A DNA stretch of 64,000 nt from JAWXBK01 sp040878185. Its GTDB lineage: Bacteria > Pseudomonadota > Alphaproteobacteria > Dongiales > Dongiaceae. The stretch covers positions 62,001 to 126,000 of the forward strand of contig JBBDMS010000021.1 in the NCBI GenBank assembly GCA_040878185.1, written 5' to 3'. Under the pieces are notes generated by a model that was not told the DNA's origin, made no database searches, and saw only the letters and a list, made by a program, of their open reading frames with translations. Position 1 is the stretch's first letter, and every line of letters begins with the position of its first letter. A program made the position numbers and the translations under genes. Of this stretch, positions 17,032-24,910 are shown piece by piece.

Positions 17032-18188
17032 GCCGTCTCCGTCAGCCAGGATCGCAACGCGCCGTTGCGCCGCTTCGCGAGCACCGCCTGCCCGATCCGC
17101 ACCAGATGGAACAGCAGCGAAAGGATCGTCCAAATCGCAACGGCGATGAATCCTTCCGCCGGCCGGTCGAACAGGATCGCGAGCGTCAGGATGGCGAGGT
17201 TGGGATTGCGCCGCGCGGTGATCGTGCGGAACCAGTAATCGACCGGCCGCCAGATATGAATTTCGATACCGAAGCGCGCCATGAAGAATCCTTCTTCGGC
17301 GCGTCCGAGCACATAGCCGGCGACGATTACCCAGAGCGCGGGCAATAGCCATTCGCCCAGTTCGGGCGATACCGGCACAGTCGCCAGCCCGACATACCAG
17401 GCCCAGTACCAGAAAGGTGGATGGATAAGATCGATGCCATGATCGAACACCTCGCCCATTTTGGTCGAGGTGAGCGTAACGCGGGCGAGCTTGCCATCGA
17501 CCGTGTCGAGGAACGTCATTCCCCAGGCGGCGACCAGACCGAGCGCGAACTGCCCGGTCCAGAACAGCCAGAATGCGGCGATCACCAGCAACAGGCTGAC
17601 GAACGTCACCGCGTTGGGCGAAATGCCGAGCGCGCTGCACCAGCGCGTCACCTGGCGCGCCGGCCAAGGCCATAGATATTTGGTTACGAAATCGGTCGCG
17701 CCTTTGTACGCGCCCGAGAAACTCGCGCGTTCGAGAACGTCGCGCGGCGTGCCGTCGAGCGGCAGCAGATATGGCGTCGCGCGCTTGCGCAGGGTCGCAT
17801 CGTAGGAGCCGGCCAGTTCCACCGGTCCAAGCCGTTCGAGCCCGGCCCCGCGCACGACCCCGTCCAGGTCGATCTCGCCGGAAGCACCAGCGGCGGCGGC
17901 TCCGGCCCTCACATGCGCGGCAACGAGTTTTGAACGGTCCGCCGGATCGACCAGCGCCCGGCCCGGTTGCCCGATCAGCGCCCGGATGATGGATTCGTCA
18001 TAGAGATAGTCCGTGCGAAGCAGGAGCAGGCCGCCCGCCGACGCCGCGCCAACGGTCGAATCGATCCCCGCGCGCAGCAAGGCGCGGCGCAGCCGCTCGG
18101 CCCCGGTTAACCCCCAGAGCCGTCGTCCGGCGGAACCGAGCAACCGAACTGCGGGTTTATCCGCGTTGCGGGGGTGTGAATCTGTCAT
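17028..18188 (-). CDS. CDP-alcohol phosphatidyltransferase with an N-terminal nucleotidyltransferase-like region
   Basis: This 386-residue protein contains the complete CDP-alcohol phosphotransferase signature in the segment from DGKLAR to FDHGID (about 231-253): DGxxAR, 8 residues, G, 3 residues, D, 3 residues, D. It is followed by several transmembrane helices. The first about 150 residues are soluble and contain LLLLRTDYLYDESIIRALI, resembling a reduced nucleotidyltransferase domain as in archaeal inositol-phosphate bifunctional enzymes. The family joins a CDP-activated lipid to an alcohol (or the reverse). With the kinase and Tam41-like genes downstream, transfer of ceramide phosphate from CDP-ceramide to a headgroup alcohol is the natural reading. 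The start is the ATG at 18188; one at 18206 adds six residues. Confidence 0.78.
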   Translation of the reverse strand: MTDSHPRNADKPAVRLLGSAGRRLWGLTGAERLRRALLRAGIDSTVGAASAGGLLLLRTDYLYDESIIRALIGQPGRALVDPADRSKLVAAHVRAGAAAAGASGEIDLDGVVRGAGLERLGPVELAGSYDATLRKRATPYLLPLDGTPRDVLERASFSGAYKGATDFVTKYLWPWPARQVTRWCSALGISPNAVTFVSLLLVIAAFWLFWTGQFALGLVAAWGMTFLDTVDGKLARVTLTSTKMGEVFDHGIDLIHPPFWYWAWYVGLATVPVSPELGEWLLPALWVIVAGYVLGRAEEGFFMARFGIEIHIWRPVDYWFRTITARRNPNLAILTLAILFDRPAEGFIAVAIWTILSLLFHLVRIGQAVLAKRRNGALRSWLTETA

Positions 18189-18315
18189 GAGAGAATCTGG
18201 CCGCAATCCGGGGATGAGTTTGAAGGCCGCATGGGCCGCCGCTTGACCGAACCGGCCGGCCTTGGGACAAGACCAGCCGACCCGCTCTTATAACCGCCCA
18301 CTGGACTCCCGCCAA

Positions 18316-19245
18316 TTGTTCACCCTGGCCCATCTTTCCGATCCGCATTTGGCCGGCTGGCCCCTGCCCGGCCTGCGCGCGATCGCCAACAAGCGGGCCT
18401 TCGGCCTTCTGTCCTGGCAATTGCGCCGGCGGCGCATCCATCTGTCGAGCGTGCTCGCCGCTCTTTGCGCGGATCTTCGGAAGGCGGCCCCCGATCACAC
18501 GGTCATTACCGGCGATATCGTCAATATCTCGCTGCCCGAAGAGTTCGCGCGCGCGACCCAATGGCTGGGCGCGTTCGGGACACCCGAGGCGTTGACGGTG
18601 ATCCCGGGCAATCACGATGCGTATATCGACCTGCCCTGGGACGAGACGATCGGCCACTGGCGATGTTACATGCGCGACGAACCGGCAGCGAGCGCGATCG
18701 GGAAGCCGTTCGAGGGGCCCGACGACTTCCCGTTCGTGCGGCGTCGCGGCCGGATCGCTCTCGTGGGCACGTCGAGCGCCTGCGCGATGCCGATCGGCAG
18801 CGCGGCCGGCCGCCTCGGTGCCCCGCAGATCGAACGACTGCGCCATCGGCTCGACGAACTCGGCAAGGAAAATCTGTTCCGGGTCGTGCTGATCCATCAT
18901 CCGCCGTTCGAGGATCGCCATCATCGCCGCAAGGAACTCGAAGATATCGTCGAGCTGCGCGCCGCGATTGCCGCGAGCGGCGCCGAACTGGTCCTGCATG
19001 GGCACACACACCGTTCGAGCCTGAACCGCATCGCCGTGCCGGATGGCACGGCGCCCGTCATCGGCGTCGCTTCAGCATCGGCTCGTGCCTGGGCCAACAA
19101 GGATCCGGCGCGCTATCATCTTTACCGCATCGAACCCGCCGGCGATGGCTGGCGGGTGGAAGTTGAGGTCCGCACCGTCACCGTCACGCTCGATCGATTC
19201 GAACGGACCGGTGGTTTCCGACTGGATGTCCCGCTGGCCGCATAA
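18316..19245 (+). CDS. Calcineurin-like metallophosphoesterase
   Basis: The protein of about 309 residues shows every metallophosphatase motif: LSDPHL (D-x-H), ITGDIVN (GD), IPGNHDAY (GNHD), IHHPPFED (H) and LHGHTHRS (GHxH). It hydrolyses a phosphomonoester or diester with two metal ions. The start is uncertain: a TTG at 18316 aligns with the usual MFTLAHLSDPHL beginning, while a TTG at 18262 adds 18 residues. It is divergent from the CDP-alcohol phosphatidyltransferase and sits in the sphingolipid locus, so it could remove a phosphate from a ceramide phospholipid intermediate or recycle a nucleotide. That link is inferred from position only. Confidence 0.8.
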   Translation: MFTLAHLSDPHLAGWPLPGLRAIANKRAFGLLSWQLRRRRIHLSSVLAALCADLRKAAPDHTVITGDIVNISLPEEFARATQWLGAFGTPEALTVIPGNHDAYIDLPWDETIGHWRCYMRDEPAASAIGKPFEGPDDFPFVRRRGRIALVGTSSACAMPIGSAAGRLGAPQIERLRHRLDELGKENLFRVVLIHHPPFEDRHHRRKELEDIVELRAAIAASGAELVLHGHTHRSSLNRIAVPDGTAPVIGVASASARAWANKDPARYHLYRIEPAGDGWRVEVEVRTVTVTLDRFERTGGFRLDVPLAA

Positions 19246-19315
19246 AATCGGCAGGCCGGGCGGAACGCGTCAACCTTCCGGCCCGTGCTAGGTTGCGGTC
19301 GAACCAAGGAATGAG

Positions 19316-19765
19316 ATGGCCGACGCCGGCATCAACGCGACCATGAAGACATTCGGCCATCCGGATACGGTTCTGGCCGAATATCCCCATTGGGTGGTCC
19401 TGCTTCGCCCGCAGCAGGCGACGCTTGGTGCACTGGTGCTCGCCGCGCGCGGCCCGGCGACGCGCTTTTCCGATCTCGACGCGGCCGCCATGGCGGGATT
19501 ACACAATGCAATCGCCGACATCGAGCGGACGCTCATGTCCTTGTTCACCTACGACAAGATCAACTATCTGATGCTGATGATGGTCGATCCGCATGTGCAT
19601 ATGCATGTGATTCCCCGCTATGCCGCGAAACGCGCGTTCGAAAGCGTCGAGTTTCTGGATCCGGGCTGGCCGCGCACGCCCGATCTCGCGCATGCGACCA
19701 CTGTCGACGATGCGTTGCGGCAACGCCTGGCGACCATGCTGCGCGATGCATGGCCGCGGCGCTGA
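19316..19765 (+). CDS. HIT-family nucleotide hydrolase/transferase
   Basis: The 149-residue protein has the histidine triad HVHMHVIPRY, the HxHxHxx catalytic motif of HIT proteins, near residue 96. HIT enzymes hydrolyse or transfer nucleotidyl groups, for example from dinucleoside polyphosphates or nucleoside phosphoramidates. A purine-rich AAGGA ribosome-binding site lies just upstream of the ATG at 19316. The gene ends 6 bp before lptF, suggesting co-transcription. In this context it might handle a CDP- or NDP-linked intermediate, but nothing in the sequence shows its substrate. Confidence 0.85.
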   Translation: MADAGINATMKTFGHPDTVLAEYPHWVVLLRPQQATLGALVLAARGPATRFSDLDAAAMAGLHNAIADIERTLMSLFTYDKINYLMLMMVDPHVHMHVIPRYAAKRAFESVEFLDPGWPRTPDLAHATTVDDALRQRLATMLRDAWPRR

Positions 19766-19771
19766 TCGACG

Positions 19772-20962
19772 ATGACCCTGCTCGATCGCTATATCCTCAG
19801 CCGCATCATGTGGCCGCTGTTCGGCACGGTGGCGATCGCGCTGATGGCGCTGCTGCTGGAGCGGATGGTGCGGCTGCTCGACTTCGTCGTCGCAAAGGGC
19901 GGCCCGATCATCTTCGTGCTGCGGATGCTGGCCAATCTCATCCCGCATTATCTCGGCCTCGCACTGCCGCTCGCCTTCTTCATCGGCATCATTCTGGCGA
20001 TCAGCCGCCTCAGCGCCGACAGCGAGATCGACGCGATGAACGCGACCGGCGTCTCGTTGCATCGGCTGGTGGCGCCGATCATGCTGGTCGCGATCATGCT
20101 GGTCGCCTGCGGCAGCATCATCTTCGGGTTCCTTCAACCCTATACCCGCTACGCCTATCGCGCGCTGGTCTATGTGGTGACCGAAACCGCGTGGGAATCG
20201 GCCCTCGAACGCGGCTCATTCTTCACCGGGTTCGGCAATTTCACGATCATGGCCAACGACATCGCGGATGGCGGCCGAGTGCTGAGTGGGATTTTCGTGC
20301 ATGAGGAACGCCCGTCTGGCGGTTCGATCACGACGACCGCGGAGACGGGTCGCGTGTTTCGCTCGACCGACGATCTTGCGTTGGTGCTCCGCCTCGAGAA
20401 CGGGATTCGTGTCGATGCCGGTCTGATCGGCAGTGAGGCGACGGTTCTGTCCTTTGACTCACTCACGCTGCCGCTTGACGATTCGCTCGGGCCGAGTCCG
20501 TTCCGCATGCGCGGCGATTCCGATCGCGAGATGACTATTCCCGAATTGTGGAACGCGATCGAGAACCCGCCACCCGATATCGACAAAGTGCGCTTCGAGA
20601 CGGAACTGCATGCCCGCGTCGTGCGAACCCTGTCGTTTATTTTCCTGCCGCTGCTGGCAGCCCCGCTGGCGATGACGACGCGGCGCAGCCGGCGCGGCGT
20701 CAGCCTCGGCAGCGGCATCGTCATATTGCTGATCTACCACTACCTGCTGCAGCTCGGCGAAGGGCTGAGCGATCAGGGCCGCCTCTCGCCCTGGATCGCG
20801 CTCTGGACGCCGTTCTTCGTTTTCCTGACTCTCAGCACTTGGTGTTTCTGGGTAACCAGCGTGCGGCCAGGTTCGAACCCGCTCAATTGGCTGCTCAGCG
20901 GCCTCGACGATGTTTACGGAAGCATCATCTCGTTCGGCCAACGCCGGCGGGAGGCGACATGA
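19772..20962 (+). CDS. lptF: LptF-family permease (YjgP/YjgQ)
   Basis: The 396-residue protein matches the LptF/LptG permease layout: three transmembrane helices at the N-terminus (TLLDRYILSRIMWPLFGTVA onward), a periplasmic beta-rich domain (about 130-270) and three helices at the C-terminus. LDRYILSRI at the start is the usual LptF opening. With LptG and the ATPase LptB it extracts a lipid, normally lipopolysaccharide, from the inner membrane and pushes it across the periplasmic bridge. It overlaps lptG by ATGA. Located between sphingolipid genes rather than beside lptD or an aminopeptidase gene, it may serve ceramide lipids instead of, or besides, lipopolysaccharide. Confidence 0.88.
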   Translation: MTLLDRYILSRIMWPLFGTVAIALMALLLERMVRLLDFVVAKGGPIIFVLRMLANLIPHYLGLALPLAFFIGIILAISRLSADSEIDAMNATGVSLHRLVAPIMLVAIMLVACGSIIFGFLQPYTRYAYRALVYVVTETAWESALERGSFFTGFGNFTIMANDIADGGRVLSGIFVHEERPSGGSITTTAETGRVFRSTDDLALVLRLENGIRVDAGLIGSEATVLSFDSLTLPLDDSLGPSPFRMRGDSDREMTIPELWNAIENPPPDIDKVRFETELHARVVRTLSFIFLPLLAAPLAMTTRRSRRGVSLGSGIVILLIYHYLLQLGEGLSDQGRLSPWIALWTPFFVFLTLSTWCFWVTSVRPGSNPLNWLLSGLDDVYGSIISFGQRRREAT

Positions 20963-22053
20963 CCTGGACGCTGACGCGCTACATATCGCGCCTCTTTCTC
21001 GGGAACCTGACCGCCATCGTGATCGGCTTTGCCGGGTTGCTGCAGCTGCTCGATCTGCTGAACAACGCCGACCGGCTGTTCGCCCGGCACGGCGACAGCC
21101 TCTGGGTGCTCGCACGCTATGCGATGCTGCGCATGCCGGAAGTGTTCGGTTTCATACTGCCCTTCGCGACCCTGATCGCAACATTGCTGACGCTGGCACG
21201 CCTCGCGCAGAACAGCGAGATCCTCGCCGCCAAGGCGGCGGGACTTTCCTTTTACCGGATCCTGCTCTGCTTCCTGCCGGCGGCCGCTCTGGTGGCGGTG
21301 GTGAATTTCTACGTCGTCGATCGGGCGACGCCGCTCACCCAGCGCACGCTGATCGACTGGGATGCGGAAGCAGATTCTCTGTCCGACCAGCCGGCCGCGG
21401 ACACCAGCGAAGGCGTATGGATCCGCGACGGGCTGTCGCTGGTTCGGGTTTCCCTGGTTCTCAATCAGGGCCGCGAGCTGCATGACGTCACGTTTTTCGT
21501 CCGCGACGAAGACGGCAATCTCGCCAAGCGCATCACCGCCGACGTCGCACTCTATCTCGAGAACGGCCGCTGGCAGCTCTACGACGTGGAAACACTGGTT
21601 ATGGAGCGGCATGCCGGCGGCGAGTTCACGCGTCAGGCGACCGATGTGTGGGAGGGCACGCTGGTGCCCGGTCACTACGCCGATATCGTCGCCCCACCCA
21701 CGAGCCTGACGCTGGATCAGCTTGAAGCCTTCACGCAAGCCGAAGGCGAAATCGGCAACCGGCCGGACTATTACTATGAGACCTGGCTGCACAAGCGATA
21801 CGCCGTGCCGGTCGCGGTGTTCATCATGGTGATCCTCGCAGCCCCCATGGCCCAGACGCTGCGGCGGAACCAGCGCATGGCGATGGGCCTCGCCGCCGGT
21901 GTCGGCATGGGGTTCCTCTATTTCGTCACCGACGGGGTGTGTCAGGCGCTTGGCGAGACGGGGGCCATTCCGGCAGCCGTAGCGGCCTGGAGCCCGGGGC
22001 TCCTGTTTCTCAGCTTCGGGCTGGCGGGGTTGATCCGGATCGAAGGCTACTAG
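20959..22053 (+). CDS. lptG: LptG-family permease
   Basis: The 364-residue partner of LptF has the same three helices, periplasmic domain, three helices pattern, beginning TLTRYISRLFLGNLTAIVI and ending with a helix-rich tail after PMAQTLRRNQRMAMG. The ATG at 20959 overlaps the lptF stop by 4 bp (ATGA), so production of the two subunits in equal amounts is likely. Longer open frames upstream lie within lptF. About 90 bp separate it from the hydroxylase gene downstream. Whether this is the sole lptFG pair of the organism cannot be told from the window. Confidence 0.85.
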   Translation: MTWTLTRYISRLFLGNLTAIVIGFAGLLQLLDLLNNADRLFARHGDSLWVLARYAMLRMPEVFGFILPFATLIATLLTLARLAQNSEILAAKAAGLSFYRILLCFLPAAALVAVVNFYVVDRATPLTQRTLIDWDAEADSLSDQPAADTSEGVWIRDGLSLVRVSLVLNQGRELHDVTFFVRDEDGNLAKRITADVALYLENGRWQLYDVETLVMERHAGGEFTRQATDVWEGTLVPGHYADIVAPPTSLTLDQLEAFTQAEGEIGNRPDYYYETWLHKRYAVPVAVFIMVILAAPMAQTLRRNQRMAMGLAAGVGMGFLYFVTDGVCQALGETGAIPAAVAAWSPGLLFLSFGLAGLIRIEGY

Positions 22054-22145
22054 CGGGCCGGTCGAAGGGCGAAAACCGCGACATTACAACGCGTTGTCGG
22101 TAGGGTGCCTTGCCGGAACCCCGGTCGAGAGCTAGATTGGGCGGC

Positions 22146-22925
22146 ATGAGCTTCTGGACTCGCACCCACAATCTTTCGCGCATGTCGCTCGGCGATCTGC
22201 TGCGCGTCTTCTTCACCTATCCGGCGGTCATCGCCTACCTGCTGTTCGGCATCGCCGCAGCAGCGGCCGCTGCCTATTTCTATCGGGCCGGCGACTGGCT
22301 CGGCGTCCTGGTCGCAATCGGCCTTGCGGTCGTCATCTATCCGCTGGTCTGGTACGTCCTGCATCGCTGGGTGCTGCACAGCCGCTATCTCTATCGTAGC
22401 CCGCTGACGGCCAAGACCTGGAAGCGTATCCATTTCGACCATCATCAGGATCCGTACGATCTACGCGTGCTGTTTGGCGCGCTGCATACAACGCTGCCGA
22501 CGATCGCAATCGCAACGGCGCCGATCGGCTGGCTTGTCGGTGGCTGGAGCGGCGCCGCGGCCGCGCTGTCGACCGGATTGCTGACCACCTGCTTCTACGA
22601 GTTCTGCCATTGCGTGCAGCACCTCAATACGAAGCCCCGCACGACCTTCCTGCAGCACATCAAGCGCCTGCATCTCGCGCATCACTTCCACAACGAGCAG
22701 GGCAATTTCGGTATCACCAATTTCCTCTGGGACCGCTGGCTCGGCACTTTCTATGAATCGCCGCGCCAGGTGACGAAGAGCCCGACCGTGTTCAATCTCG
22801 GTTACACCGAGGAACAGGCCGCCATTTATCCGTGGGTGGCCGCACTCTCCGGCGGCACGCGCGGCGACCAGAACCCGCGCCGCTTCCGTGTCGATCCCGA
22901 CGTTCGGGGCGACCGTGCCGCCTGA
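22146..22925 (+). CDS. Fatty acid/sphingolipid hydroxylase (sterol desaturase superfamily)
   Basis: The 259-residue membrane protein has the histidine clusters of di-iron hydroxylases: HRWVLHSRY (near 74), HFDHHQDPYD (near 97), HCVQHL (near 155) and HLAHHFHNEQGNFG (near 176). These sit between hydrophobic helices at about 25-55 and 115-150. It would insert a hydroxyl into an acyl or sphingoid chain using oxygen. Position between lptG and the ceramide synthase-like gene makes ceramide acyl-chain or sphinganine hydroxylation the best guess. The ATG at 22146 (MSFWTRTHNLSRM) was chosen; an earlier in-frame ATG at 22110 adds 12 residues unlike the family. Confidence 0.82.
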   Translation: MSFWTRTHNLSRMSLGDLLRVFFTYPAVIAYLLFGIAAAAAAAYFYRAGDWLGVLVAIGLAVVIYPLVWYVLHRWVLHSRYLYRSPLTAKTWKRIHFDHHQDPYDLRVLFGALHTTLPTIAIATAPIGWLVGGWSGAAAALSTGLLTTCFYEFCHCVQHLNTKPRTTFLQHIKRLHLAHHFHNEQGNFGITNFLWDRWLGTFYESPRQVTKSPTVFNLGYTEEQAAIYPWVAALSGGTRGDQNPRRFRVDPDVRGDRAA

Positions 22926-22937
22926 GCGACACGCCGC

Positions 22938-24095
22938 TTGCCCACGTCTGCCGACATCCGCATCGTTCCGGCACAATCGAATCCGGCCCGTCGCGATTTC
23001 CTGAAACTGCCGCTGACGCTCTATGCCTGTGCTCCGGGCTATGCGCCCGGCCTGCTGATGGAGCGCAGGGCTGCGATCGACCCCGCCCGCAATCCCTTTT
23101 TCGAGCATGCCGAGGCGGCATTCTGGGTCGCCTATCGCGGCGACAAACCGGTCGGCCGCATCAGCGCGCAGGTCGATCGTCTCGCGCGCGAGCGATACGG
23201 CGCCGATCTCGGCCATTTCGGCTATCTCGATGCGATCGACGATCCGGCGGTGTTCGCGGCCTTGTTCGCAACGGCCGAGGATTGGCTGCGCGCGCGCGGC
23301 ACGAAGCGCGTCCAGGGTCCGTTCAGCCTTTCTATCAATGAGGAAACCGGCCTGCTGGTCGACGGCTTCGATACCCGGCCGATGCTGATGATGAGCTATC
23401 ACCCGTCGTTCGCGCGCGCCCATGTCGAAGCGAGGGGCTATGCCAAGGCGAAGGACGTCATCGCCTATGACTATGACGTGACGCAGACGCTGCCGATCGA
23501 CAGTATGCGTTTGATCGAGCGCGCGAAGGCCGATCTCGACATCCGGCTGCGGCCGCTCGACATGCGCCGCTATAACGAGGATCTGAGGATCATCCTCGAC
23601 ATCTTCAACGACGCGTGGGCGGACAATTGGGGCTTCATCCCGATGACCGAGGCGGAGGTCGCCCACACCGCGCACGAGATGCGGCAGATCATCGTGCCGG
23701 ATCTGGTCTGGATCGCCGAAATCGACGGCGAACCGGTCAGCATGATCGTCTGCCTGCCCAACCTGCTCGAGGCGACGGCAGATCTCCGCGGCAGCCTGCT
23801 ACCGTTCGGCTGGGCGAAACTGCTCTGGCGGCTCAAGGTCCGGGGGCTGCATACCGGGCGCGTGCCGCTGTTCGGCCTGCGCCGGCGCTATCACCGCTCG
23901 CCCTATGGCGCGGCCGTGATCTTCATGCTGCTCGATGCACTGCGACGAAGCGGCGTCGCACGCGGCATCCGCAGCGCGGAGCTGTCCTGGATTCTCGAAG
24001 ATAATTGGGCGATCCGATCGATCATCGAGCGTCTTGGCGGCCGACCGTACAAGACCTACCGCGTCTTTGAAAATACGCTCGCACCGCCATCATGA
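22938..24095 (+). CDS. GNAT-like N-acyltransferase, probable bacterial ceramide synthase (bCerS-like)
   Basis: The 385-residue protein looks like the family that includes the bacterial ceramide synthase of Caulobacter, a GNAT-fold enzyme unrelated to eukaryotic ceramide synthase. Typical elements are the opening FLKLPLTLY, AAFWVAYRGDKPVGRISAQVDR (residues about 54-75), VQGPFSLSINEETGLLVDGF with MMSYHPSF, and the C-terminal EDNWAIRSIIERLGGRPYKTYR. It would N-acylate the sphingoid base made by serine palmitoyltransferase. The start is a TTG at 22938, 12 bp after the hydroxylase stop, since no ATG precedes the conserved region. It overlaps the next gene by ATGA at 24092-24095. Confidence 0.78.
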   Translation: MPTSADIRIVPAQSNPARRDFLKLPLTLYACAPGYAPGLLMERRAAIDPARNPFFEHAEAAFWVAYRGDKPVGRISAQVDRLARERYGADLGHFGYLDAIDDPAVFAALFATAEDWLRARGTKRVQGPFSLSINEETGLLVDGFDTRPMLMMSYHPSFARAHVEARGYAKAKDVIAYDYDVTQTLPIDSMRLIERAKADLDIRLRPLDMRRYNEDLRIILDIFNDAWADNWGFIPMTEAEVAHTAHEMRQIIVPDLVWIAEIDGEPVSMIVCLPNLLEATADLRGSLLPFGWAKLLWRLKVRGLHTGRVPLFGLRRRYHRSPYGAAVIFMLLDALRRSGVARGIRSAELSWILEDNWAIRSIIERLGGRPYKTYRVFENTLAPPS

Positions 24096-24889
24096 ACGAG
24101 CGGCTCACGGTGCTGCTGCTGGCGGGGTCGCGCGGGCCCGCCGATCCCGTTGCGCAAGCGGCCGAGGTGCCGGTCAAGGCTCTCGCCCCGGTGCGCGGGC
24201 GCGCCATGATCGAGCGCGTGGTCGATACGCTGCAGCGTTATGAGCGGATCGGCCGCATCGTCATCGCAACAGACGACCGGCCGGAAGCCGCGGCGCAGTT
24301 CGAGCGGCTGGCCCGCCGCGCCGGCGTCGAGCTGATGGCGCAGGCGCAGTCGCCGGCCGCAACCGTAAGCGCCGCCCTTGCGCATATCGGGGATGCTGGC
24401 TTTCCGATTCTGGTTACCACGGCGGATCATCCGCTGCTGACCGCCGACATGATCGAAACGCTGCTGAACGCCAGCCTGGCCGATGCCGACATCGCCGTTG
24501 CGCTCGCCGATGCGGACAATGTCGCCGCCGCATATCCCAACTCGATCCGCACGGTGCTGAAACTCGGATCGGGGCGATATTGCGGCTGCAATCTCTTCCT
24601 GCTGCAGCATCCGCGCGCCGGCGGCGCGATCGCGTTCTGGCGCAGGATGGAACGCAACCGGAAAAAGCCCTGGCGGCTCGCTGCGGCGATCGGCCCGAAG
24701 ACGCTGATGCTCTATTTGCTGGGGCGTCTCGATCTAACGGCGGCCTTCGCGCGGCTCTCGGCGCTCAGCGCCAGCAATATCCAGCCGGTGATCCTGCCGC
24801 AGCCGGAAGCGGCGATCGATGTCGACAAACCGGCCGACCTCGCTTTGGCCGAGCGCATTCTCGCCGCACGCGAGCGACCCGAAAGCTAG
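24092..24889 (+). CDS. MobA-like NTP transferase
   Basis: The 265-residue protein starts with VLLLAGSRGP and continues PVKALAPVRGRAMIERVVDTL, a variant of the nucleotidyltransferase signature LAGGxGxRxxxxK...G. VTTADHPLLT gives the metal-binding aspartate region and INVDKPADL-like VDKPADLALAE is at the end. It is translationally coupled to the ceramide synthase-like gene by ATGA. The glycine-rich loop is weaker than in true MobA. Family members transfer NMP to sugar phosphates, alditol phosphates or cofactors. Here it may activate a headgroup precursor for the sphingolipid, which is inference from position. Confidence 0.7.
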   Translation: MNERLTVLLLAGSRGPADPVAQAAEVPVKALAPVRGRAMIERVVDTLQRYERIGRIVIATDDRPEAAAQFERLARRAGVELMAQAQSPAATVSAALAHIGDAGFPILVTTADHPLLTADMIETLLNASLADADIAVALADADNVAAAYPNSIRTVLKLGSGRYCGCNLFLLQHPRAGGAIAFWRRMERNRKKPWRLAAAIGPKTLMLYLLGRLDLTAAFARLSALSASNIQPVILPQPEAAIDVDKPADLALAERILAARERPES

Positions 24890-24910
24890 GTCGTCGCGAA
24901 CGAGTCTCGG

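Noticed and set aside
15883..17238. A 451-residue plus-strand frame over the lipid kinase and Tam41-like genes
   Set aside because: It is the antisense shadow of two genes on the minus strand with conserved motifs.
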